Shown piece by piece: positions 31,971 through 40,949 of a DNA stretch of 64,000 nt (position 1 is its first letter; every line of letters starts with the position of its first letter). A program made the position numbers and the translations under genes. This DNA is from Hymenobacter properus. Its GTDB lineage: Bacteria; Bacteroidota; Bacteroidia; Cytophagales; Hymenobacteraceae. The stretch is from positions 86,044 through 150,043 of the forward strand of contig NZ_JADQDP010000008.1 in the NCBI RefSeq assembly GCF_015694735.1. Reading direction: 5' to 3'. The notes beneath the pieces were generated by a model. That model ran no database searches, was not told the DNA's origin, and saw only the letters and a list, made by a program, of their open reading frames with translations.

Positions 31971-33401
31971 ATGGAGCTAACCCTGTTTCAACTCAACGAT
32001 GTGCACGGCTACCTGAACCTGCACCAGGAAGTATTCTACGGCCCTACCGGCCCCGAATACCGCCGCTGCGGGGGCTACGCCCGCATTGCCTCGCTGCTGG
32101 GGGCGTTGCGCCAGACCTATCCCGAAAGCCTGCTTTTTGACGGCGGCGATACCTTCCACGGCACCCGGCCGGTGGTGGCCACGCAGGGCGACATCCTGCC
32201 CGATATCCTCAACGAGCTGGGCATCGCGGCCATGACCGCGCACTGGGACTTTGCCTACGGCCCGGCGCATTTGAAAGAGCTGGCCGGCCGGCTGAACTAC
32301 CCGCTGCTGGCCGCTAACGTCTTTCACCTCGATACGGGTGAACTGGCCTACGCGCCTACCAAACTCTTTGAAGTGGCCGGGCTGCGCGTGGGCGTGGTGG
32401 GCCTGGCCTGCCCCATCGTGGACAAGACCATGCCGGCGCACTTCAGCACCGGCCTGCGCTTCACCGACGGCGTGGCCGAGCTGCCGGGCCACGTGCAGCG
32501 CCTGCGCACCGAGGAGCGGGCCGATGTGGTGATTCTGCTCTCGCACTGCGGCTTTCCGCAGGACGTGGCCCTGCTCGAAGGCTGCCCTGGCATCGACGTC
32601 TGTTTGAGCAGCCACACCCACAACCGGCTGTATCAGCCCTTCGTGGCGGGCGGGGCGCTGGTCATTCAGTCGGGCGCGCACGGCTCGTTTCTGGGTCGGC
32701 TCACGCTCACCATTGAGGAAGGGCGCGTGACCGGCCACTCCCACGAACTGCACGAAATCAGCGAAGGTATTGTGCCCGACTCGGCCCTGCAGGCCCGCAT
32801 CGACGCGGCGCTGGTACCCTTTGCCAACCTGCGTGAGGTAGTGGGCGTGACGGCCACCGGGCTGCACCGGGGCACGTCGGTGGAGTGCCCGGCCGATGAT
32901 TTCCTGCTGGCCAGCCTGCGGGCGCTGGTGCCAGCCGACCTGTATTTCTCCAACGGCTGGCGCTACGGCGCGCCAATTCCCCCTGGCCCGGTATCGCTCA
33001 ACGACCTCTACGACCTGGTGCCGATGGACCCCGAGATTGAAACTGTGGAACTGACCGGAGCCGAACTGCGCGAGATGCTGGAAAAGAACCTCGAAGGCAC
33101 CTACAGCCACGATGCGCTGCACCAGATGGGCGGCTACGTGAAGCGCGCGCTGGGGCTGAAAGCCTATTTCAAGGCCGAAAACCCCAAAGGCAGCCGCCTG
33201 CAAACAGTGTTCGTGCAGGACCAGCCCCTGGACCCGGACCGGACCTACACGGCCGCCTTCATCACCTCGCAGGGCGTGCCGCACCAGTTTGGCCGCAACC
33301 GCCGTAAAACCGGCCAGCACGCCGTGGCCGCCATGCGCGCGTTTCTCAAGCAGCACCGCCCCCTGGTGGTGCACCCGCACGACACGTTTGTGGTGGTGTA
33401 A
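31971..33401 (+). CDS. Cytoplasmic metallophosphoesterase/5'-nucleotidase-fold protein with SoxB-like motif
   Basis: A 476-residue enzyme of the UshA/SoxB superfamily with no signal peptide. The first metal motif is FQLNDVHGYLN, the second LLFDGGDTFHGTR, and the third reads MTAHWDFAYGP (about residues 88-98) instead of the nucleotidase GNHDF. A His-Trp-acid-Phe at this place is characteristic of the SoxB thiosulfohydrolase branch. Later motifs are ILLSHCGFPQDVALL and SSHTHNRLYQP. The C-terminal domain ends MRAFLKQHRPLVVHPHDTFV. A sulfur-ester or related hydrolase role is suggested by the motif and the nearby sqr, but a nucleotidase activity is not excluded. Confidence 0.85.
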   Translation: MELTLFQLNDVHGYLNLHQEVFYGPTGPEYRRCGGYARIASLLGALRQTYPESLLFDGGDTFHGTRPVVATQGDILPDILNELGIAAMTAHWDFAYGPAHLKELAGRLNYPLLAANVFHLDTGELAYAPTKLFEVAGLRVGVVGLACPIVDKTMPAHFSTGLRFTDGVAELPGHVQRLRTEERADVVILLSHCGFPQDVALLEGCPGIDVCLSSHTHNRLYQPFVAGGALVIQSGAHGSFLGRLTLTIEEGRVTGHSHELHEISEGIVPDSALQARIDAALVPFANLREVVGVTATGLHRGTSVECPADDFLLASLRALVPADLYFSNGWRYGAPIPPGPVSLNDLYDLVPMDPEIETVELTGAELREMLEKNLEGTYSHDALHQMGGYVKRALGLKAYFKAENPKGSRLQTVFVQDQPLDPDRTYTAAFITSQGVPHQFGRNRRKTGQHAVAAMRAFLKQHRPLVVHPHDTFVVV

Positions 33402-33440
33402 TACCGGGGCTAACCGACGCTTTCCCCGTACCGTTTTCTT

Positions 33441-33725
33441 ATGCTCCCTTCGCTAACGCCAACGCCCAACTACGACCAGCAGCAGCTGGCTGCCGCGCGC
33501 ACCCGTATGGCCAACGAGCGCACCTTTCTGACCTATCTGCGCACCAGCCTCGCCTTGGTCGGCTTTGGACTGGCGTTGATTCAGCTGCATCCATTGCGCG
33601 CCTCCGGCCTCGGATACGGCGCGCTGGCGGTTGCGGGCCTTATGCTACTGGTAGGCTGGCTGCGATTTCGGATGCGGCAGCGCGAGATTGAAGGATGCCA
33701 AGTGCCCTCTCCTATTCTTCACTGA
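33441..33725 (+). CDS. DUF202-family small membrane protein
   Basis: A 94-residue protein. The family motif RTRMANERTFLTYLRTSLAL precedes two helices (LVGFGLALIQLHPLRA region and LGYGALAVAGLMLLVGWLRF). DUF202 (YidH-like) proteins are widespread small membrane proteins of unknown role. It lies 39 bp after the SoxB-like gene, in the same direction, and marks the right edge of the sulfur island. Confidence 0.85.
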   Translation: MLPSLTPTPNYDQQQLAAARTRMANERTFLTYLRTSLALVGFGLALIQLHPLRASGLGYGALAVAGLMLLVGWLRFRMRQREIEGCQVPSPILH

Positions 33726-33780
33726 GGAGCTGAAATGGGCGGTCGCGGGGCAACAAGCAGCAATTAAACCAACCGAAAGG

Positions 33781-34053
33781 CTAACCAAGGCCGCCCTGGG
33801 CAGTATTTGAGTCGGCCGTTGCGGGCCCGGGCCCGATTACCGCCCGCAGTTGGGGGCCGTCAAAAGGAAGGCCCATCAGGGGGGCCAGCAGGCACCAGTC
33901 GAAGGCACCCATGGATAGCGGCAATAGTCCGGCAATGGCCAGTGGCCAGCCTTTGCGGCCCTGGGCCAGACCGGCCGCAATCAACGACGTGCCGGCGGCT
34001 ACACGGGTAACCCGGCCAGCGGGAGAGGCGATAAAACGCAGGAAGTTATCCAT
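33781..34053 (-). CDS. DUF2892-family inner-membrane protein
   Basis: A 90-residue protein with two hydrophobic segments: VTRVAAGTSLIAAGLAQG and PLAIAGLLPLSMGAFDWCLL. The N-terminal FLRFIASPAGRVTRV and the segment GAFDWCLLAPLMGLPFDG match the DUF2892 type, which is frequently fused to or neighbours rhodanese domains (YgaP). It is convergent with the DUF202 gene and is the last gene before the conjugative element. Confidence 0.8.
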   Translation of the reverse strand: MDNFLRFIASPAGRVTRVAAGTSLIAAGLAQGRKGWPLAIAGLLPLSMGAFDWCLLAPLMGLPFDGPQLRAVIGPGPATADSNTAQGGLG

Positions 34054-34194
34054 CGAGAAAAGGCTTAGAAGTTGGTAAGGGGCGTGTTATCTGGCTATAC
34101 GTCAACCAGGCCAGGGCAGGCAAAGCGTAGGCCTGATTCGCGGCAGGTGCAAACAGGCAGGTAGAAGTCGGCTGCGTTGAACAGTTGGTTTTGG

Positions 34195-36273
34195 TCAACC
34201 TGGGCGCAGGCCTCGCTGCCGGATTTCGGGCGGCGCGGGAGTCAGCGCGGGACGTTCCAGCGTGTGCACGGCCTGCCGCAGCTGCTGTACGGCGGGGTTG
34301 TCTTTCAGCGTGTCCAGGCCAGCTATCACGGCCAGAACCTTGGTCACGTTTTCCTGGTTGAGGCCCGCCAGCTCCGGCTTCTTCGCCACCTGCCGGCTCA
34401 CTTCCTGCAAACGGGCGGCCTCCAGGTTTGCGGCGTGGCCGCGGAGCTCCTTCACCACCACGCCCGCCGCCTCGATGAAGGATTGCCGGGCCTGGTCGTG
34501 GACCTGCGAGTCGCTGGGCACCAGTTGTGGGCCGGCTTGGCGCTGCTGCTCCTGAGCGGCGGCTAGCTGCCGGCGCTCGGCAGCATCCGGCGCGGGCTCA
34601 ATCACGGTGGCCCGGGGGTTAGCCGCCAGCGCGTCCAGCGCGGCGCTGATAGCGGGCAGCTGCGCCGAATCGGGCCGGTAGCGCAACGTAAGCTCGGTGG
34701 CAATTCCCCGGGCCACGGGAGTTTCCAGCTTGATTGCATGGTCAATGGTCAGCCCCACGCGCTCCAGATTATCGCGCAGCTGCGGCAGCTGGGCCACGGC
34801 ATCGCGGCTCTCGCGGAATTCTACCACCAGCAGCCGCTCCCCCTTGGCGCGGGCCTGCGCCTGTGCCTCGTGCTGCTGGGCTATTGTGCCCTGGCCGACG
34901 ATGGGCGCGTTATCCCAATGCTCCTGCCCGAAACCGTACTGGTCCTCGTCGATACCGCCCAACTCACGCCGTACCACCCGCTGCAGCTGGTCCTGCTTGA
35001 GGTCCTGATTCCAGTCCTTGCCCTGGCTTTTCACAATTTCCACGCGGTGCTCAAAAGCCAGCGCCTGGCTGGCCGCCTGGTTGAAAGTCCCCAGCGCCTC
35101 GCGGCTCATCGGCACGTGAAACTGGTAGGTGTGAGCTCCCAGCTTGTTGGAGTGAATCAGCTCGTCGCGCAGGGTCTGGCTGCTGGCCGGAGTGTCCGGC
35201 TCACCGTTTTCCTGGGCGTACTGCCGGGTAACCTGGTCATTGTAGGCTTTGAGGTGCTGGCTGAGCGCCTGTACGCCGGCCGGGTGGGCGGCCGTGATTT
35301 CGACGGTCAGTCGGTGCTCGTGCTCCCGCACCACTTTCATTGGGTTCTGCTCGCTGGCCAGGCCCGCCAGCAGCCGGATATCAAAGTGGTGCCCTTGCGT
35401 GTCGTTGTCGAAAGCGGCTCGAATAGCTGGAATATGTTCCTCGCTGAGTAGCCGCTTCAGCTCGAAAATCTTGTTCTGGGTAAGCGTACCGGCTGTCGAA
35501 GCATACAAGGCATTGTCGCCGGGGTGCAGCTGCGCGTAGGAAAGCGTATCGAGGGCCGATTCGCTGACCACCAGCACCGCCGCCGGCCGGCCCTCGGGAA
35601 GCTTGCTCAGCCACAGCGAGCGGGTGAACTGGCTTTCGGGGGCCTGGCCCTTGAAGCCCTCGCCCTTCAGCTCCAGCCCCACCACCCGCCCCTCGTGGTA
35701 GGCCGGGAAAGCAGTGTTGACGTAGGTTTTGGTCGGCATTCCCTCCTTCTGCACCGTGTAGAGCTGGTTGAGGATGCGGCCCGCGAACTGCGGATTGGCA
35801 ATCGTGCTTTTCGTAATACCGCGCCCTTCCAGGTAGGCCGTGTTTTCGAGCGGCCGGCAGTGATGGGTGTAGATGCTGTGGAACTTCTCACCCGGCGCGG
35901 TTTCCACGATGGGCGGTAGGTCGAGCCGGGGCCGCTGCGCCTCGGGTAGGTTGAGGTAGGCGCGGAAGTGGTCATTGACCGACTGCCAGAGGTTGCGGCC
36001 CGGCAGCGGGGCAAGGCCGGCGATGCGGTCGGAGCTGACCCGGTTCTTCATCCAGTCGATGACGCTGCCCTTGTCGCGGTCGTCCTGGGCGTTGAAATAC
36101 ATCCAGTCGCCGCCCCGGCCTTTGAACACCACCAGCGTGTCATCGCCCTCGAAAACGTGCCATTTGCCTTTGCCCAGGTGCTCGCCTTTTCGGAGGTTGT
36201 AGCCGAAGTGGCTCAGCAGCTCGGGCAGCTCAACCTGCTCCTTAATCTTCTGGAAGGTGAGTTCGTGTTCCAT
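34195..36273 (-). CDS. Toprim-domain (primase-like) protein of the conjugative element
   Basis: A 692-residue protein. The N-terminus (ELLSHFGYNLRKGEHLGKGK, then VVFKGRGGDWMYFNAQDDRD) resembles the CHC2-like/DUF3991 start of mobile-element primases. A Toprim core follows, with AVLVVSESALDTLSYAQL and RAAFDNDTQGHHFDIRLL carrying its acidic residues. The C-terminal third is helical and Ala/Gln-rich. Such proteins accompany mobilisation modules in Bacteroidota and probably prime the transferred strand. It is the leftmost recognised gene of the element and runs leftward. A terminator separates it from the DUF3945 gene upstream, so it may have its own promoter. Confidence 0.82.
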   Translation of the reverse strand: MEHELTFQKIKEQVELPELLSHFGYNLRKGEHLGKGKWHVFEGDDTLVVFKGRGGDWMYFNAQDDRDKGSVIDWMKNRVSSDRIAGLAPLPGRNLWQSVNDHFRAYLNLPEAQRPRLDLPPIVETAPGEKFHSIYTHHCRPLENTAYLEGRGITKSTIANPQFAGRILNQLYTVQKEGMPTKTYVNTAFPAYHEGRVVGLELKGEGFKGQAPESQFTRSLWLSKLPEGRPAAVLVVSESALDTLSYAQLHPGDNALYASTAGTLTQNKIFELKRLLSEEHIPAIRAAFDNDTQGHHFDIRLLAGLASEQNPMKVVREHEHRLTVEITAAHPAGVQALSQHLKAYNDQVTRQYAQENGEPDTPASSQTLRDELIHSNKLGAHTYQFHVPMSREALGTFNQAASQALAFEHRVEIVKSQGKDWNQDLKQDQLQRVVRRELGGIDEDQYGFGQEHWDNAPIVGQGTIAQQHEAQAQARAKGERLLVVEFRESRDAVAQLPQLRDNLERVGLTIDHAIKLETPVARGIATELTLRYRPDSAQLPAISAALDALAANPRATVIEPAPDAAERRQLAAAQEQQRQAGPQLVPSDSQVHDQARQSFIEAAGVVVKELRGHAANLEAARLQEVSRQVAKKPELAGLNQENVTKVLAVIAGLDTLKDNPAVQQLRQAVHTLERPALTPAPPEIRQRGLRPG

Positions 36274-36307
36274 GGCAAAACGAATTAGTTTGAAGGATGG
36301 AAAGCAG

Positions 36308-36340
36308 AAAAAAGAAGCCCGGAAGTGGGCTTCCGGGCTT
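36308..36340 (-). terminator. Intrinsic terminator, leftward
   Basis: AAGCCCGGAA and TTCCGGGCTT form a perfect ten-base stem with a six-base loop. On the minus strand the stem is followed by C and a run of six T, the normal intrinsic terminator layout for the DUF3945 gene. Confidence 0.8.
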
Positions 36341-36376
36341 ATAGGGTAAGAAATAGAGGTTTGGAGGGAGGCCCGG

Positions 36377-38581
36377 CTAGTGGCGGGGTCCCCGGGTTTT
36401 CACCTGGGGCGCTTCGGCTTTCACGGGGGCCGGGGCCATGGTCGGGGTGGTGGCTTTCACCGTCTGCTCGGCCCGTGGGGCCTGGCGCTTGCCCAGTTCG
36501 TGGGCGGCCGGTTTCACCTCGATGCAGGCCTTGGCGGCATTTACCTGCACGGTGCCGTCGAACTTCTGGCCGCCGTTGCCGCTGGCCATGTTGGCCAGCG
36601 CGACCACCTTGCCTTCGCGCAGGTCGTGGCTCTGCTCGGGCGTGAGCTTGACGCCGGCCACGGTATCGTGCAGGGTCACTTTGCTTTCGGGCAGCACCAC
36701 GACCTTATTCATCGCCTTATCCACGGCCACGTAGCCGTTGAACTCCCGCCCCTGCTCGTCCTTGAGGCCCCGCACCAGGCCGGCGTTACCCTCGGTTTCG
36801 AGCCGCTGGCGCTGCTCTGGCGTGAAGGGCTGTCCCCCAATTTCGTTGGGAATGACCAGTTTTTCCTGGGGCAATTCCATTTTAAGTGTGGCCGTGCCGT
36901 CGGCCTCGCGGTGGAGCACCATCTTGCCTTCGAACTTCACCGGCTCCTGCCCTTCCTTGCCCGCTACCTGCATGGGCAACAAGTCGGTTTTCTCGCCGCT
37001 GAGCAGCTTTTGCAGCTGTCCGCTGCCCGTTAGCTCAGCCAGGTTCAGCCCGAGGGAGGCCAGCACTTTCTGCGGCACTTCGTCGGCTTTGAACAATGCT
37101 GCCGACGGGGCAGGCCCCGCGACGGTCTGGCGGGCGGCCTCCACGCCGGGTTCAGCAGCCACGGCCGGTGCCTTGGCATCCGGGGCCGGCGGGCCTGGCA
37201 AAAGCTCCGGCTGGGCCGCCCCTGCGTGCCGGGTCAGGCGGGCTTGCAAATCCTGACGGGTTTTCTCATAGTCGACTTCCAGATTTTGGCGGGTCTTCGG
37301 GCCACCGTTCAGGTGGGCGTAGAAGTTCTTGAGAAACGCCGACGCGGGGTTGCCGCTGGTGTCGATGTCAAATATGCTCTTGCCATCGCGGATGACCTGC
37401 TCGGTAGTTTTGCCCTGCTGCTGGGCCAGCTGCTGCACCCGCTGCCCGGCGGCGGCCTGCTGCACCTGCTCCGGGGCCGTGAGGGCGTGCTTGGGTACGG
37501 CTGAGAGCTGGGCACTGAGCGCGTCCCACTGCTTCACCCCAAAAGCTTCACGCACCTGCTTGCTGCGCTGCGGCTCGTAGTCGTCATCGTAGCCCACTTC
37601 CTGCCGCCGGGCGGCGGCCTGCTCGGGCCTCTCAACCACGGCCATGCCGTTCCCCACTTGCCGGAAGCCCTGCAGTGCGGCTTCGAGCTGGCCCAGCTTG
37701 TGCGACTCGGGGTCATAACTCACCGCGAAGCCGCCGCTGAGCTTGCCGGCCGGGTCGCGCGCCAGCTGCAAAGCGCCCACTGCCACGCCGGCTTCCTTGA
37801 GCTGGTCGAGGTAAGCCCGCATTTCCAGCAACGGGGCCACTTCGTCGCCCTTCTGCTGCCAGGTGATGCGCAATTCCCCGACCGGCTCCGTGCTGGCCGC
37901 GGTATCCGGGGCTGGCGCCACGGGCGGCTGCTCGCGACTTTGCCCCTCCCCTACCGGTTGTTGCCGTTCCGGCGCGTCGGTGCTTTCGTCTAATTCCGCT
38001 CGGGCTTCATCTCGCAACCCATCAGCGTAAGTGGCCCGGCTCTCGTCGGGTCCTTGCTGCGCGCGGTTGGCCACTACTTCCAGCTCCGCTTCCGCCTCGG
38101 TGCGAACAGTGCCGACAGTGGTAGCTACCTCGCTGGCCAGCTCCTCGGCCCGCGTCGTTAGTTCAGCCTGCTGGGTAGCCTGTGGGGTTACTTGGCCAAA
38201 TACCTGCAACCGCTGCTCTGGTTCGGTGGCGGTGTAGCCCACACGCCCCTGCTCGGTGATTTTCCAGTTATCGCCCACCTTTTCCAGCAGCGTAGGCTTT
38301 TCTACCGCGAGAAACTTGTCCTCCCGGCCGGGCAGCCTATTGGTGGTAAAGGCCCGCATCAGGGCGTGGTCAAAGGCATTCAGCAGGCGGCCATCCGCAC
38401 CGGGGGCCGGCAGCAGGGCCGCCTGATTGGGATTGGCGGGATTAATCTGAATCTCATAGAGGGAGTGCCCGGCGGGCTGCCGCTGCAAGCCCTGGCCGCT
38501 GAGGTTGCCGTTGGAAGTCGGCACCGCACTCATGTACCAGCGCTCCGGCGTGGGGGTATTCACTTCATCTTGCTCAGCCAT
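36377..38581 (-). CDS. DUF3945-family protein of the conjugative element
   Basis: A 734-residue soluble protein. I chose the ATG at 38581, since the longer frame to 38728 adds an unlikely N-terminus. The middle is Ala/Glu/Gln-rich and probably disordered. The C-terminal part carries repeats of the DUF3945 type: FTPEQRQRLETEGNAGLVRG and LTPEQSHDLREGKVVALANM, each followed by a strand with a FNGYVAVD or FDGTVQV pattern. DUF3945 proteins occur in Bacteroidota mobile elements; their job in transfer is not known. A promoter with a good -7 box lies 75-82 bases upstream, and a terminator follows. Confidence 0.78.
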   Translation of the reverse strand: MAEQDEVNTPTPERWYMSAVPTSNGNLSGQGLQRQPAGHSLYEIQINPANPNQAALLPAPGADGRLLNAFDHALMRAFTTNRLPGREDKFLAVEKPTLLEKVGDNWKITEQGRVGYTATEPEQRLQVFGQVTPQATQQAELTTRAEELASEVATTVGTVRTEAEAELEVVANRAQQGPDESRATYADGLRDEARAELDESTDAPERQQPVGEGQSREQPPVAPAPDTAASTEPVGELRITWQQKGDEVAPLLEMRAYLDQLKEAGVAVGALQLARDPAGKLSGGFAVSYDPESHKLGQLEAALQGFRQVGNGMAVVERPEQAAARRQEVGYDDDYEPQRSKQVREAFGVKQWDALSAQLSAVPKHALTAPEQVQQAAAGQRVQQLAQQQGKTTEQVIRDGKSIFDIDTSGNPASAFLKNFYAHLNGGPKTRQNLEVDYEKTRQDLQARLTRHAGAAQPELLPGPPAPDAKAPAVAAEPGVEAARQTVAGPAPSAALFKADEVPQKVLASLGLNLAELTGSGQLQKLLSGEKTDLLPMQVAGKEGQEPVKFEGKMVLHREADGTATLKMELPQEKLVIPNEIGGQPFTPEQRQRLETEGNAGLVRGLKDEQGREFNGYVAVDKAMNKVVVLPESKVTLHDTVAGVKLTPEQSHDLREGKVVALANMASGNGGQKFDGTVQVNAAKACIEVKPAAHELGKRQAPRAEQTVKATTPTMAPAPVKAEAPQVKTRGPRH

Positions 38582-38644
38582 AGGAGGAATGGGTAGGTGA
38601 ATAAAAGCTGCCCTTCCGGCCGGCGCAGGCGCGGCCAGCCCGGA

Positions 38645-38667
38645 ATTCGACGCTGCAAACCTACCGG
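38645..38667 (-). promoter_or_regulatory. Promoter with extended -7 (shared with the tra operon)
   Basis: On the minus strand CCGGTAGGTTTGCAGCGTCG contains the -7 box TAGGTTTG, preceded at 23 bases by TTCT. Twenty of about 23 bases match the tra operon promoter at 53943-53966. Confidence 0.6.
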
Positions 38668-38804
38668 CCTCCATCAGGCCCTGAGCAGAATATTGACGAG
38701 TGGGCGGAATTAGGCCGTGAGGTGCCACCTTGACACACGAACGGCGCGGAGCCGGAGCGCTAACCCCGGCTTCGCGCCGTTTGGCTTACCCACCTGTCCT
38801 AGCC

Positions 38805-40814
38805 TTACTTTTCTACTTTCTCCTTGATGAGATGCCGCAGCGTGGGGTCCTGCCCGATGCGCAGCAGCTCCCGAGCGCACAGCTCCTTTACCTCGGTTTT
38901 CACGCGGTTGAAGTTGGCCTTAATCATCTCCTCGGCCTCGTCCTTGCCGGTGGCCGGATTAATAAAGCTGGTGATGTCGGGGATGGGTTGGTAAGCCTGG
39001 GCCTCGGCAGCTACTGCCTTCACGTCCACCTTAATGCGGGCGTGAAACACCTTCTGGTCGATTTCCTCGCCGAAGTTGTCGGCCACCGCGCCCACGAAGT
39101 TGCCCTGCGTGAGGTTGGCAATGGTGCTGGCCGGAATCATGCTGTCCATCTGCGTGGACAGGCTGGTACTGGTTTCCCGCATATTGATACTCAGGCTCTG
39201 GCGCTGCTGCAGAATCTTGCCAAACCGCTCGCTCAGCCACTTGCCGCTGTTGCCCGACACCTGCCCGCTGAAGACGTTGCCCACCGTGTTCTTGATGACT
39301 TCGGCCTCTTTCTGCCCGTAGTCGCGCTCCAGCTGGGAGAAGTCCTGGAAGCCCAGGCAGGTGCTCACCTTGTTGCTGCGGGCCGTGGCAATGAGGTTAT
39401 CGAGCCCCTTGAAGTAGATGGTAGGCAACTCGTCAATGATAATCGAGGATTTGCGCTTGCCCTTCTGATTCACCAGCTTCACCAGCCGGGCATTGTAGAG
39501 GCCCAGCGCGGCCCCATAGATGGCCTGCCGCTCGGGGTTGTTGCCCACGCACAGCACTTTGGGCTCCTCATTGCTATTGATGTCGAGCGTAAAATCGTTG
39601 CCCGACATTACCCAGTACAGCTGCGGTGAGGCCAGCCGGCCTAGCGGAATCCGGGCGCTGGCAATCTGCCCTTCCAGCTGCTCAATGGCATCCTTCTGGA
39701 AGGCCGATACGAACGGCTTCACCAGGTTCTCAATTTCGGGGTATGAGGCCAGCACCGGGAAAATCTCCTCATAGTCGCGGCTCAGAAACTCGATGACGTG
39801 CGGGAAGGTGCAGTACTTGCCCTTCTCAAACAGCTTCAGAAACCAGATAATGGCCGCCACGAAGTTGATGGGCGACTCCACGAAAAAGTCGCCCTGTTTC
39901 TGAATCCAGCTCTTGTTGAGGTTGAGCATGATGGTCGAGGCGCTTTCGTAGGCATCCACGATGTCGGTCATCAACTCGGGCAGCAGCGGGTTGCAGCGGT
40001 GGCTTTTGCGGGGGTTGTCGAAATTGATGACGTAGAAGCCCACCGGCTTATCAAACTTGTCCTGATGACGCAGCAGGGTGTTGTAACAGATGCGGCTCAA
40101 ATCGTCAAACTTGTAGTCGTAGATGTACATGCAGAAACCCTTGGCCAGGTGCTGCCGGATAAATTCGTTGATGATGGCAAAGCTCTTGCCCGAGCCGGGC
40201 GTGCCCAGCACCATAGTGGCCCGAAACGGATTCACCACGTTCAGCCAGCCGTGGTGGAGCTTTCCCCGCAGCTGGTACTCGGTGCGCAGGTTCACCGAAT
40301 ACTCGTTTTCCATCAGCCGCTCCTCCTGCGGGAAGCTCTCGTTGGCCTTGTTGAAGATGTCCTTCATCAGGTCGTTGTTGAACAGCCTACTCAGCCAAGC
40401 CCCGGCGCTCAGCAGCAGCAGAAAGCCCGCCGACAGCAGCCCAGTATAAAGCGCCGTCGTCAGCCCGGCCCCCAGCGCGAAGCCGCGTACCAGGTCCGAC
40501 CCGTAAATCAGAGCCAGCCCGATGGCCGCGTAGCCAGCCACCGAAGTCCCTTTCAGCTTTTCATTGGCCCGCCCCCGCGTGCCGAGGCAGCTCAGCAGCA
40601 GGAATACTACGGCCAGCGTCTTGCTCACCCAGCTGGCCTTAAACAGAAACGTGTTCCGGGTAAAGCTCTCCAAAATATGCTCGACCACGGCCGGTGTCCA
40701 GCCCATGCTTTTGAAGTAGCCAAAGCAGTAATAGTAGATGTTGATGCCCATCAGCACGATGGCAAACAGGCGCATAAACTCCATGATTTTCCGCAGTCCT
40801 TTCTCGTCTTCCAT
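38805..40814 (-). CDS. Type IV coupling protein, TraG/VirD4-like
   Basis: A 669-residue inner-membrane ATPase that links the relaxosome to the mating channel. The ATG at 40814 (EDEKGLRKIMEFMRLFAIVL) starts the protein just before the first helix, as in Bacteroidota relatives. Several N-terminal helices are followed by the ATPase: Walker A LGTPGSGKSFAI (~residue 203) and Walker B SSIIIDELPTIYF. The later GNVFSGQVSGNSGKWLSERF region matches the family's TraM-recognition end. It lies between the relaxase and the DUF3945 gene, leftward. The frame extends upstream to 40922 but lacks family support. Confidence 0.93.
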   Translation of the reverse strand: MEDEKGLRKIMEFMRLFAIVLMGINIYYYCFGYFKSMGWTPAVVEHILESFTRNTFLFKASWVSKTLAVVFLLLSCLGTRGRANEKLKGTSVAGYAAIGLALIYGSDLVRGFALGAGLTTALYTGLLSAGFLLLLSAGAWLSRLFNNDLMKDIFNKANESFPQEERLMENEYSVNLRTEYQLRGKLHHGWLNVVNPFRATMVLGTPGSGKSFAIINEFIRQHLAKGFCMYIYDYKFDDLSRICYNTLLRHQDKFDKPVGFYVINFDNPRKSHRCNPLLPELMTDIVDAYESASTIMLNLNKSWIQKQGDFFVESPINFVAAIIWFLKLFEKGKYCTFPHVIEFLSRDYEEIFPVLASYPEIENLVKPFVSAFQKDAIEQLEGQIASARIPLGRLASPQLYWVMSGNDFTLDINSNEEPKVLCVGNNPERQAIYGAALGLYNARLVKLVNQKGKRKSSIIIDELPTIYFKGLDNLIATARSNKVSTCLGFQDFSQLERDYGQKEAEVIKNTVGNVFSGQVSGNSGKWLSERFGKILQQRQSLSINMRETSTSLSTQMDSMIPASTIANLTQGNFVGAVADNFGEEIDQKVFHARIKVDVKAVAAEAQAYQPIPDITSFINPATGKDEAEEMIKANFNRVKTEVKELCARELLRIGQDPTLRHLIKEKVEK

Positions 40815-40949
40815 CGCTTGAAACGCTTGGTGAATCAAGCAACCTACCCCCGCTGGCAGCACCCAGCGCGTATTATTTGACGAGCGGTCCAAAGTCAGCG
40901 GTGAGGTGCACGCCGGGCACACGAATGAACCGCCCCACCCGCGCGGCCG

